Position numbers and translations under genes: made by a program. A DNA stretch of 10,724 nucleotides from Bacteroidales bacterium (GTDB lineage Bacteria; Bacteroidota; Bacteroidia; Bacteroidales; VadinHA17): NCBI GenBank assembly GCA_027451265.1, contig DAIDJT010000020.1, positions 5,708-16,431 on the forward strand. The letters run 5' to 3'. Shown piece after piece: positions 1 to 5,640 of this stretch. Under the pieces are notes generated by a model, which saw only the letters and a program-made list of their open reading frames with translations, searched no databases and was not told where the DNA came from. Positions within the stretch are counted from its first letter, which is position 1. Every line of letters begins with the position of its first letter.

Positions 1-141
1 ACTCCTGCTGACTGGAAGCCCGGCGATGACTTTATGATTGCTGTGCCTCCCGTGACAGATCAGAGAACCGAGAATGTACCCGATGGATACTATAAGCTTG
101 CCTGGTTCATGTGGTATGAGAAGAACAAGGCGAAGAACTGA
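1..141 (+). CDS. Peroxiredoxin (AhpC/Prx6-like), C-terminal fragment
   Basis: Only the last 46 codons, in frame from base 1 to the TGA at 139-141, lie in the window. The fragment begins TPADWKPGDDFMIAVPPVTD, which matches the C-terminal arm of 1-Cys/Prx6-type peroxiredoxins (TP-DW-PGD followed by a proline-rich stretch). The tail WFMWYEKNKAK resembles the short aromatic tail seen in that group. These enzymes reduce hydrogen peroxide and organic peroxides in the cytoplasm. The peroxidatic cysteine and thioredoxin-fold core lie upstream of the window, so activity cannot be judged. The gene converges on the adhesin gene across a hairpin. A related AhpC-type protein is the main alternative. Confidence 0.72.
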   Translation, partial: TPADWKPGDDFMIAVPPVTDQRTENVPDGYYKLAWFMWYEKNKAKN

Positions 142-160
142 TCTCAAAGGAGAAGAAATC

Positions 161-196
161 AAATGGGAATGCACCACACCATGGGCATTCCCATTT
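161..196. terminator. Shared bidirectional hairpin terminator
   Basis: A perfect 12-bp inverted repeat, AAATGGGAATGC (161-172) and GCATTCCCATTT (185-196), encloses a 12-base loop. It sits 19 bases after the peroxiredoxin stop and 21 bases after the adhesin stop on the other strand. The A-rich outer stem gives U-rich RNA on either strand, although neither side has a long pure T-run. Placement between two converging genes supports a terminator that serves both. Confidence 0.72.
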
Positions 197-217
197 TCAT
201 TTATGCCATCAGAAGAA

Positions 218-2887
218 TCAGCGCCGTATATAAAGATAGCCGCTAAATGACAACCCGTTTTCAGCCTTTATGACATAGAAATAAATGTCATCTGGCAGTG
301 GCTCGCCATTGTAATTTGTTCCGTGCCAGAGATTGTCATAGTTGAGATTCTCAAAAACCAGGGCTCCCCTGCGGTCAAACACAGTCAGTTCAACCCTGCC
401 GAGGACCTCTATTCCCCGGAGTTCGAAATAGTCATTTTTAAGATCCATATCCGGGGTAATCAGGGATGGGATTACTATTTTCTTCACAGTGACAAGGAGC
501 TCATCCGTTGCCGGAGGGCAGACGCCATTTGATACTGTCCATAATAGTACGTTTTCGCCCTGAGAGAGGTCCTTAACCGTTGTTTTGGGATCATTCAGCT
601 GAGTAAAGGTTCCTGTGCCTGACTGTACTGACCAGGTACCCGTGGAGTTCTCATCCGGTTCTGCGGCGTCAAGTGTTGTTGTAAACACGAAAGTCAGTTC
701 CTGGTCAGGTCCGGCATTTGCAAAAGGCTGCTGGTATGCAGTCACTGTAACCGGACTAACCGCAGAACACCCCCCGGGGATTGTGCACCTGATGTAATAG
801 GTCCCTTCCGGGGCTGCTGACGGTGTGTTAAACGGTACGGTTGTCTGCACATCTCTCCAGTATGTCAGAATCAGGTTTGGGGTTGAACCTGCCGTGACAG
901 CAGGTTTGGTGAGGTCAGAGAGGCCCGGGGCACAGACCGGGTCGGGATTATGTATCACCAGTACCGGAAAAGGTCCCGGCTGGGGGTTAATGACAACATC
1001 AGCCGAAACAGGTGATGTACACCCGCCTGCATTTGTTACCGTGAAATTATAGGAACCGGGGTTAAGCCCATTAATTGTCACGGTGGTTCCTGTGGAGTTA
1101 ACGGTAATGCTTCCCGGGAACCTGGTCAGGGTCCATATCCCTGCCGCGGGAAGTCCGTTTATGATCACACTGCCGGTTGGCAGATTGCATGTTGGTTGAG
1201 TGATGGCGCCCGGTATGGGAGGAGTGGGAGTTGTTGGCTGCGCATTGATGGTTATCGTCTCCGAAGGCGCTGAAGTGCACCCCTCAGCATTTGTAACGGT
1301 GAATGTATAGGAGCCGGGCTGGAGTCCGGTCAGCGTTGTGCTTGCACCTGAGCCAAGGAATGTAGCTCCGTCAGGCTGCCTGGTGAGGGTCCATGAGCCC
1401 GAAGCAGGAAGTCCGGAAAGGAAGAGACTTCCGGTAGACACAAAACAGGAAGGTTGTGTTATGGTGCCGGCCACCGGCGCTCCCGGAATGTCCGGACCCT
1501 GGATAATGACCACCTGGGCCGAGGGGCCGGAGGTGCAGCCAGCTTCATTGGTGACGGTAAATGTGAATGTACCTGCCGGAAGGCCGGTTATGACAGTACT
1601 GGTTCCCGAACCCCCGGTTGCCACACCGCCCGGACTGCGGGTAATGATCCACTGACCGGCTGGTAACCCGGTCAGCTGAACGCTGCCCGTAGGAGAGCTG
1701 CATGACGGATGGGTGATGGTGCCCCGCACGGGAGGCGAGGGTGTAACAGGAGGTTCGTTAATTACCACATCTGATGAGGGAGGAGAGGTGCAGCCCTGCG
1801 AATTGGTGACAGTGAAGTGATATGTCCCTGCCCCGAGGCCGGAGACAGTCAGTGTATTGCCACTGCCGTTATAAGTTTGTCCGCCGGGATAGCGGATGAC
1901 GGTCCAGTTGCCGGTTGGAGGCAGGCCGCTGAGAGAAATACTTCCTGAAGGGATATCGCACGTTGGCTGAATGATCACGTCAATCACAGGAGCGGAAGGT
2001 GTGTCCGGGGCCTGGGTGATGATAATCTGAGCGGAAGAGCCTGAGGTGCATCCGCTCTGGGTGGTGACGGTATAGCTCCATGTGCCGGGCATCAGCCCCG
2101 TGACAGTATAGGTTGAACCGCTGCCAGTAGTAATCACTCCGTCCGGGATCCTTGTGAGGGTCCAGGTTCCTGTTGCCGGCAGGCCTTCAAGGGCCACGCT
2201 GCCGGTGGGAACAGTGCAAGATGGCTGGGTAACCTGGCCAACCACTGGAGCTTGAGGATTGACACAGGCAATCTTGATCATGTAATCCTCAACCTCACCT
2301 GATGAGGCAGTGCCGACAGGGCTGTTCACCCTGGGCCCAAGCCTGAACCTTGCGAAAGTAGGCTTTGAGGCCACAGCATTGGCGGGCACAGTGATGTCAA
2401 GGCTGTATGTGCCAGACACCGACCTGCTCACGTTGTTTGCAACCCTCTCACCTGAGTCGGTAAAGTCTCCGTCGCCGTTCCAGTCGATCCAGGCGCTGAA
2501 ATACACATTGGTCAGGAAGGGAGTTTCCACCGCATACTGAATTGTAGCCTTGTTTCCCTGCACCAGGTCCGGAATTTTCACCCCGTCCTCATCATCTATA
2601 CCGTTGAGGTCATCACCGTTTGCCTCATCAGAGTACTGTTGTGAAGCTTCCCCGTCAGGTTCTGTGCCAAGGTACCTGCGGCCGTCCATAACATGGTCAA
2701 CCGACCCGTAGCTTACCGGTGCATCGCCAAAGTCATTTGTAAATGCCTGCATGACTGCCAGGGAGAGTTCAAATGACCGAGGAGAAGGGGTAGACGCAGG
2801 ATCACTGCCGGGCCCTGAAGGAAGGGTGGCGGCCGTCAGAAAAGGCAATACCAGGAACAGTGATCTTATTTTTTTAATTTTTGCCAT
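218..2887 (-). CDS. Secreted GEVED/Ig-repeat adhesin with T9SS type B sorting domain
   Basis: 889-residue exported protein, probably surface-attached or released by the type IX secretion system. In order: basic N-terminus and hydrophobic signal peptide (about 1-24); a GEVED-type domain (about 52-205) with FGDAP, WIDWNGDGDF (134-143) and the diagnostic GEVEDY (197-202); five Ig-like repeats of about 86 residues (213-640); a spacer Ig-like module (641-718); a PKD-like module starting ANAGPDQE (723-800); and a gliding-motility/CHU_C type B sorting domain (about 803-889). The family pattern points to adhesion or matrix binding, but the ligand cannot be read from sequence. The start at 2887 gives an intact signal peptide; upstream is only an A-rich stretch and no clear ribosome site, which is normal for Bacteroidota. 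The sorting domain is slightly degenerate: the usual TPNGDG reads TPDMDL (811-816). Family assignment is firm; function is inferred. Confidence 0.9.
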   Translation of the reverse strand: MAKIKKIRSLFLVLPFLTAATLPSGPGSDPASTPSPRSFELSLAVMQAFTNDFGDAPVSYGSVDHVMDGRRYLGTEPDGEASQQYSDEANGDDLNGIDDEDGVKIPDLVQGNKATIQYAVETPFLTNVYFSAWIDWNGDGDFTDSGERVANNVSRSVSGTYSLDITVPANAVASKPTFARFRLGPRVNSPVGTASSGEVEDYMIKIACVNPQAPVVGQVTQPSCTVPTGSVALEGLPATGTWTLTRIPDGVITTGSGSTYTVTGLMPGTWSYTVTTQSGCTSGSSAQIIITQAPDTPSAPVIDVIIQPTCDIPSGSISLSGLPPTGNWTVIRYPGGQTYNGSGNTLTVSGLGAGTYHFTVTNSQGCTSPPSSDVVINEPPVTPSPPVRGTITHPSCSSPTGSVQLTGLPAGQWIITRSPGGVATGGSGTSTVITGLPAGTFTFTVTNEAGCTSGPSAQVVIIQGPDIPGAPVAGTITQPSCFVSTGSLFLSGLPASGSWTLTRQPDGATFLGSGASTTLTGLQPGSYTFTVTNAEGCTSAPSETITINAQPTTPTPPIPGAITQPTCNLPTGSVIINGLPAAGIWTLTRFPGSITVNSTGTTVTINGLNPGSYNFTVTNAGGCTSPVSADVVINPQPGPFPVLVIHNPDPVCAPGLSDLTKPAVTAGSTPNLILTYWRDVQTTVPFNTPSAAPEGTYYIRCTIPGGCSAVSPVTVTAYQQPFANAGPDQELTFVFTTTLDAAEPDENSTGTWSVQSGTGTFTQLNDPKTTVKDLSQGENVLLWTVSNGVCPPATDELLVTVKKIVIPSLITPDMDLKNDYFELRGIEVLGRVELTVFDRRGALVFENLNYDNLWHGTNYNGEPLPDDIYFYVIKAENGLSFSGYLYIRR
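968..2251 (-). repeat. Five tandem Ig-like coding repeats (~86 residues each)
   Basis: Within the adhesin, units start near residues 213, 299, 386, 471 and 557. Each has the order QPSC, then TGSV-L-GLP, then W-LTR-PGG, then a GSG stretch, then TGL-PGTY-FTVTN, then GCTS. The first cysteines fall at 224, 310, 396, 481 and 567 (period 85-86). The second fall at 280, 366, 451, 537 and 623, so a 55-56 residue gap is kept in all copies. The pattern resembles SprB-type repeats of Bacteroidota adhesins, here with a conserved tryptophan strand. One disulphide per unit is an inference from the fixed spacing. Confidence 0.88.
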
Positions 2888-2934
2888 TTCTTTGTTTTTC
2901 AGGAACGGGCATTGGCTGCAGGTCCTAAAGAGTT

Positions 2935-2966
2935 ACAAGTTAGGGATGAATGAAGGCATATGCAAA
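2935..2966 (-). promoter_or_regulatory. Candidate promoter of the adhesin gene
   Basis: On the minus strand TTTG (2966-2963) is followed by exactly 20 bases and TAACTTGT (2942-2935). The spacing fits the Bacteroidota consensus TTTG-N20-TAnnTTTG, but the downstream box matches only its TA and TT core. Transcription would start near 2928, giving a leader of about 40 bases. Assigned on spacing and position only. Confidence 0.38.
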
Positions 2967-2979
2967 GATTATTTGATTG

Positions 2980-3000
2980 CCTGATATTTTCCTTATCAGG
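2980..3000. promoter_or_regulatory. Operator-like inverted repeat upstream of adhesin promoter
   Basis: CCTGATA (2980-2986) and TATCAGG (2994-3000) form a perfect 7-bp inverted repeat around a 7-base spacer. No T-run follows on either strand, so it is unlikely to be a terminator. It ends 13 bases upstream of the -33 element of the candidate adhesin promoter, a position suited to a DNA-binding regulator. Function is inferred. Confidence 0.35.
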
Positions 3001-3142
3001 TAAAAGTTGCCCGGACTTACATTTTTCCGGCTCTTCATGTCTGCCGGATATGTCGTACAGCATAAAATGGGATTTGACGAACAAGCCTGATCAGTTGATA
3101 AAGAAACCATTGAAAATGATTAAAGTTCCGGGTGAAAAAAGA

Positions 3143-3174
3143 TTTGACTTTAACAACTGACTGTCATAATTTTA
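3143..3174 (+). promoter_or_regulatory. Candidate promoter of the small membrane-protein gene
   Basis: TTTG (3143-3146), 20 bases, then TAATTTTA (3167-3174), which matches seven of eight positions of TAnnTTTG counting the two free positions. The same stretch also reads as TTGACT-N17-TAATTT. Transcription would begin near 3180, giving a leader of about 65 bases before the ATG at 3245. Confidence 0.55.
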
Positions 3175-3230
3175 CACATCGCATTCATTTTGCGGCAATG
3201 CAATTTTATTTTTTATCCAACAAGAGAAAC

Positions 3231-3236
3231 GGGAGG
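3231..3236 (+). promoter_or_regulatory. Shine-Dalgarno site, GGGAGG
   Basis: A purine-rich GGGAGG lies 8 bases before the ATG at 3245. It is stronger than the sites of most genes in this window and fixes the start of the 61-residue protein. Confidence 0.65.
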
Positions 3237-3244
3237 TATTTATC

Positions 3245-3430
3245 ATGACTGAAAGAGTGAAAGAGTTTTCACCTGCATCGAATGCAGTTTACGGGCTTGG
3301 GCTTATAGGGGCTGCCATCTACTTCATCTCGGGAGCTACAGGCTTCTGGATGGGGGTGCTTGGATTCCTTAAGGCTATTGTCTGGCCGGTGTTCCTGGTA
3401 CTGGAGGCATTCAGGACCCTGGGGGTTTAA
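3245..3430 (+). CDS. Small two-helix inner-membrane protein, unknown function
   Basis: 61 residues. A short polar N-terminus (MTERVKEFSPASNA) is followed by two hydrophobic segments, about 14-31 and 34-54, separated by a brief SGATG-type turn, and the protein ends FRTLGV. This predicts a hairpin in the cytoplasmic membrane. The start is well supported by a strong ribosome site and a promoter at consensus spacing. The motif FWMGVLGFLKAIVWPVFLV resembles small conserved membrane proteins that I recall only as hypotheticals, so no function is assigned. It stands alone on the plus strand between two leftward genes, so it is probably monocistronic. A structural or regulatory microprotein is possible; nothing catalytic is visible. 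Confidence 0.82.
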   Translation: MTERVKEFSPASNAVYGLGLIGAAIYFISGATGFWMGVLGFLKAIVWPVFLVLEAFRTLGV

Positions 3431-3431
3431 G

Positions 3432-3473
3432 CCTGTATCCGGCACGGACTTTTGCGCCTTCAGTCCATACAGG
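3432..3473. terminator. Interrupted hairpin between converging genes
   Basis: CCTGTAT (3432-3438) pairs with ATACAGG (3467-3473), and GGACT (3446-3450) pairs with AGTCC (3462-3466); a 7-base bulge lies on the left arm and the loop has 11 bases. It starts one base after the stop of the 61-residue gene and lies 32 bases past the stop of the gene on the other strand. The lack of a T-run makes intrinsic termination uncertain. Confidence 0.4.
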
Positions 3474-3504
3474 AATAATTAGTCCGATCCTGGATTTTGA
3501 TTGC

Positions 3505-4146
3505 TTACTCTGTGGCAGGTTCCAACTGGGCTTCGCCGCAGTAGCGGCATATCTTTGCGGTTAACTGGATCTTTTCACCGCAATTGTGGCACTCCTTTAG
3601 CTCACCGATGCCTGACATCAGTTTCTCTTTCTCATCGGAAATGATACCCTGGAAAAGATTGAGTTCGGTATCCGTAATGAATTTTACCGGGTGTGCCATA
3701 CTGCCCCCGGCATATTCAATAATCAGATACCTTTTCCTGAGCTTAATTATGAGCCAGATGCCTGCAGCAATAGAAACAGCCGCTATGCCAAGCATGATGT
3801 ATGTTGACTGACGCACGTCAGACAGCAGGCCGAGAGTGGCTGCCAGCACGCCGAACATAACCAGCGCTGATCCCGGAACTGGCTTTGTGATCTCCTTGCA
3901 GGCGGTGCCGGTGACATCATGCAGGCTGACTATCTTTTTTCCCCTGCTTGCCCTGAGGCCGCCGCCGTAAATGCGTGAGCGTGATTCATACAACCTGCCC
4001 ACCTGGTAGATCCTCTTGTCTGAAATAATAATGGCGGAATCCGAAAGATCGTCATCCACCAGCAGTGATGAGAAGTAATCCTGACCCAATATCGCCGTGA
4101 ACTTTTCGTGCTGCGACGCAAAGAGGTTTTTGTAATTGTATTTCAT
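3505..4146 (-). CDS. Membrane protein with split PH-like domain and C-terminal zinc ribbon
   Basis: 213 residues, no signal peptide. A soluble N-terminal part (1-90) contains the pattern IIISDKRIYQVG (39-50) and later KKIVSLHDVTG (70-80), as in bacterial PH-like domains. Two hydrophobic segments follow (about 92-109 and 115-135). Then a second beta-rich stretch, RYLIIEYAGGSM (139-150) to FQGIISDEKEKL (165-176), looks like the second half of the PH-like fold, so the membrane hairpin appears inserted in the domain. The end carries CHNCGEK (186-192) and CRYCGEA (200-206), a four-cysteine zinc ribbon. Both soluble parts should face the cytoplasm. No enzyme activity is evident; a membrane-linked sensor or scaffold is only a guess. 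Start at 4146 is the first ATG, with no strong ribosome site. The upstream spacer is long, so it is probably transcribed alone. Confidence 0.8.
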   Translation of the reverse strand: MKYNYKNLFASQHEKFTAILGQDYFSSLLVDDDLSDSAIIISDKRIYQVGRLYESRSRIYGGGLRASRGKKIVSLHDVTGTACKEITKPVPGSALVMFGVLAATLGLLSDVRQSTYIMLGIAAVSIAAGIWLIIKLRKRYLIIEYAGGSMAHPVKFITDTELNLFQGIISDEKEKLMSGIGELKECHNCGEKIQLTAKICRYCGEAQLEPATE

Positions 4147-4229
4147 CGATATTGTCAGTTAAGCAGCAGGTCTCTTATCGCCCGCAGTTTTCCCATCGCC
4201 TGCCCAAATTTCGCGAATAAAGCTCATAG

Positions 4230-4251
4230 TTTGAGCGCTACAGCCCTCAAA
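4230..4251. promoter_or_regulatory. 22-bp operator-like imperfect palindrome
   Basis: TTTGAG (4230-4235) mirrors CTCAAA (4246-4251), and the inner GCT (4237-4239) mirrors AGC (4242-4244). In all 18 of 22 positions are symmetric. A second small dyad, GCTCA/TGAGC (4222-4226, 4232-4236), overlaps it. It lies 84-105 bases upstream of the zinc-ribbon gene, where an upstream regulator might bind. Function is inferred from symmetry only. Confidence 0.35.
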
Positions 4252-4450
4252 TAGAGGATAATTTTGACCAACAATGGGCCGAAGAGGGTAAATGGACTGA
4301 GTTCGTAGGTTATGCACTTCAGTGAGGCTCAACTGCCGGTCATTCAGGGCAATGACCTGCAGTACTCACCCGGGACACCGGCACGTTTCGTCGGGGTAAA
4401 TGTCACATTTCTAATGAAATAGGTAGTGTTGAATAAACATTTAACAGATT

Positions 4451-4479
4451 GCGGGCACTGGTCGTCTGAAACCTGCCGC
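4451..4479 (-). terminator. Weak terminator after the PorT-like gene
   Basis: On the minus strand GCGGCA (4479-4474) pairs with TGCCCGC (4457-4451) with one bulged base, and ACC/GGT extends the inner stem. T-rich sequence follows (AATCTGTTAAATGTTTATT). It begins 3 bases past the stop codon. The stem is imperfect, so the call is tentative. Confidence 0.4.
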
Positions 4480-4481
4480 CA

Positions 4482-5189
4482 TTACTCGAAATGCAGTGAA
4501 AGCACCCAGATGCGTGATTTAATCCTTTCTATGGTGTTGCAGTATTCCGGGTATTCCGGATGAGGATCATGAACCAGTACATCTGTTAGTCCGTTTGACA
4601 TCTTCAGATCCACGGCAAGCCTCAGCTCCCCAAGGAAAAAACCTACTCCCGCACCTGCCTCATAATAAAGGTCCGGCTTGTTCAGCCTCAGGTAAACAGG
4701 GCGCTCCAGGCGGTATTTTTCCTGGGCGTAGAAATCATACCTGTAATTAATTCCTCCGATGATGTACGGCTTGAAATTCTGCATTCTCCACCCGTATCTC
4801 AACTGCAAAGGCAACTCAATGAAACTCGATTCCAACTTCTGCGGACTGAAGACGGTATCATGAGTCCTTTCAGATAAGTAGTTTACGTTTCTCTGGCCAA
4901 AGGAAATTCCCGGCAGAAACCGGATATCAAAGAACTGGTTCAGCCTGAAATTGAGTGCGAGATGAATATTCAGCCCCGGAAAAACGGAACCCATTGAGGG
5001 ATACACTGAGTCAGTGGCTGTGAATTGATCCGAAGGGTCTATGCCGAAAGTCATAATATTTAACCCCAGGGTGTAACCTGCACTGAAAAACTTTTCATCT
5101 TCCCACGGACCATCAGACGGGATCTGGTTCTGCCCTGACAGTCCCAGTCCGGCCAGCATAAACACTGCCGCAAACAGGATTCTTTTCAT
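4482..5189 (-). CDS. porT: PorT-family outer-membrane beta-barrel, T9SS component
   Basis: 235 residues from the ATG at 5189: signal peptide MKRILFAAVFMLAGLGLSG (1-19), then an outer-membrane barrel. Family landmarks are RFLPGISFGQR (90-100), SSFIELPLQLRY (121-132), KPYIIGGINY (140-149), LKMSNGLTDVL (195-205) and the ending RIKSRIWVLSLHFE (222-235), which match the PorT/SprT pattern closely. PorT is needed for type IX secretion in Porphyromonas and for gliding in Flavobacterium; its precise role is unsettled. The frame stays open upstream to 5318, but that extra 43-residue stretch would bury the signal peptide, so the internal start is chosen. The ribosome site there is weak. Length is normal for the family. 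It lies 134 bases after the lipoprotein gene. Bacteroidota may carry several PorT-like barrels, so this may be a paralogue. Confidence 0.8.
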   Translation of the reverse strand: MKRILFAAVFMLAGLGLSGQNQIPSDGPWEDEKFFSAGYTLGLNIMTFGIDPSDQFTATDSVYPSMGSVFPGLNIHLALNFRLNQFFDIRFLPGISFGQRNVNYLSERTHDTVFSPQKLESSFIELPLQLRYGWRMQNFKPYIIGGINYRYDFYAQEKYRLERPVYLRLNKPDLYYEAGAGVGFFLGELRLAVDLKMSNGLTDVLVHDPHPEYPEYCNTIERIKSRIWVLSLHFE

Positions 5190-5270
5190 TTTACCAGGTA
5201 TTGTCATGGACACATCCGGATTCAGGTCACGAAGATAGCTAATCCGGACGATTCTGTCATTATGTTCCGT

Positions 5271-5298
5271 GAAGGTCGGGAGAAGCAAGATGACCTTC
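5271..5298. other. Hairpin between lipoprotein and PorT-like genes
   Basis: GAAGGTC (5271-5277) and GACCTTC (5292-5298) form a perfect 7-bp stem with a 14-base loop, 26 bases after the lipoprotein stop. No T-run follows on the minus strand, so it may stabilise an mRNA end or partly attenuate readthrough into the PorT-like gene instead of terminating fully. Confidence 0.35.
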
Positions 5299-5323
5299 CC
5301 GGGGTCAGGAAAAATCATATAAA

Positions 5324-5527
5324 TCAGAACGGGGTGCAGACGTAGCCGTAAGATTCAAGCTTGCTCTTGGTGGATGCATTGCATACATCCTGCCAGTCAT
5401 TGGGATTATGAGGATTCTCGCAATACCAGCAGATATTAACCGTATCACATGACGCGAAACTAAGCATGTAAACAACCACAAGGATTACCGCTGAACGCAG
5501 AATTATTTTCTTCCTCGCAGACCTCAT
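5324..5527 (-). CDS. Small cysteine-rich lipoprotein, unknown function
   Basis: 67 residues from the ATG at 5527. A basic start (MRSARKK) and hydrophobic core lead to the lipobox FASC, with the lipidated cysteine at residue 27. The mature part is only about 41 residues and has four further cysteines (33, 36, 49, 64) in the order CWYC, VC, VC, with several aromatics. A similar CW-x-C ... VC ... C layout occurs in small Bacteroidota lipoproteins of unknown role. The longer frame to 5554 begins with TTG inside the promoter, and the ATG at 5545 would sit at the transcript's first bases. The ATG at 5527 has AAAGGA 9 bases before it, so it is preferred. The gene lies between the CotH-like and PorT-like genes. 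The four cysteines could make two disulphides or bind metal; neither is shown. Confidence 0.75.
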   Translation of the reverse strand: MRSARKKIILRSAVILVVVYMLSFASCDTVNICWYCENPHNPNDWQDVCNASTKSKLESYGYVCTPF

Positions 5528-5551
5528 ACCGGCTTTTCCTTTCATCGCGTA

Positions 5552-5583
5552 CAAATTTATATCAGTGGAGGGCAGATTTCAAA
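5552..5583 (-). promoter_or_regulatory. Near-consensus Bacteroidota promoter for the lipoprotein gene
   Basis: On the minus strand TTTG (5583-5580), exactly 20 bases, then TAAATTTG (5559-5552), which fits TTTG-N20-TAnnTTTG at every fixed position. Transcription should start near 5545-5547. This is the best promoter in the window. It lies in the 113 bases between the CotH-like stop and the lipoprotein start, so the lipoprotein, and perhaps the PorT-like gene, can be expressed apart from the CotH-like gene. Confidence 0.75.
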
Positions 5584-5640
5584 ATCATTTTTCACTTCAT
5601 CTTCCCTGAAATGCACCCCGGCATATAACTTCCGAAGCAA

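Larger units (their letters stand above)
2888..3244. other. Divergent intergenic region (357 bases)
   Basis: This spacer separates the adhesin gene (leftward) from the small membrane-protein gene (rightward). It holds a candidate promoter for each, a 7-bp dyad at 2980-3000, and a weaker dyad CCGGA/TCCGG at 3011-3015 and 3026-3030. Short open frames cross it on both strands (for example 2960-3160 and 2899-3084), but they run over the promoters and do not look like proteins. I see no RNA gene or mobile-element end. Confidence 0.6.
4147..4481. other. Intergenic region (335 bases) with dyad and possible gene remnants
   Basis: Between two leftward genes. It contains an operator-like dyad at 4230-4251, two short overlapping plus-strand frames with protein-like composition (4230-4328 and 4312-4422), and a hairpin at 4451-4479. 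I find no convincing TAnnTTTG promoter for the gene starting at 4146, and no tRNA or known RNA. Confidence 0.5.

Noticed and set aside
1338..1655. 105-codon plus-strand frame within the adhesin gene
   Set aside because: It mirrors the low-complexity repeat DNA of the minus-strand gene; its proline/valine-rich text is a by-product of the antisense repeats.
968..2251. Regular repeats as a possible CRISPR array
   Set aside because: The period is about 257 bases, the units are diverged and open in one frame, and they encode Ig-like domains; there is no short repeat with unique spacers.
2899..3084. 61-codon minus-strand frame upstream of the adhesin
   Set aside because: It runs across the candidate adhesin promoter and dyad and has no signal or domain features.
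2960..3160. 66-codon plus-strand frame in the divergent spacer
   Set aside because: It overlaps the predicted promoter of the 61-residue gene and the dyad, has no ribosome site and shows no protein-like organisation.
5190..5318. N-terminal extension of the PorT-like frame to the ATG at 5318
   Set aside because: It adds 43 residues with no family resemblance before a clear signal peptide at MKRILF, which would then be internal. The start at 5189 is preferred.
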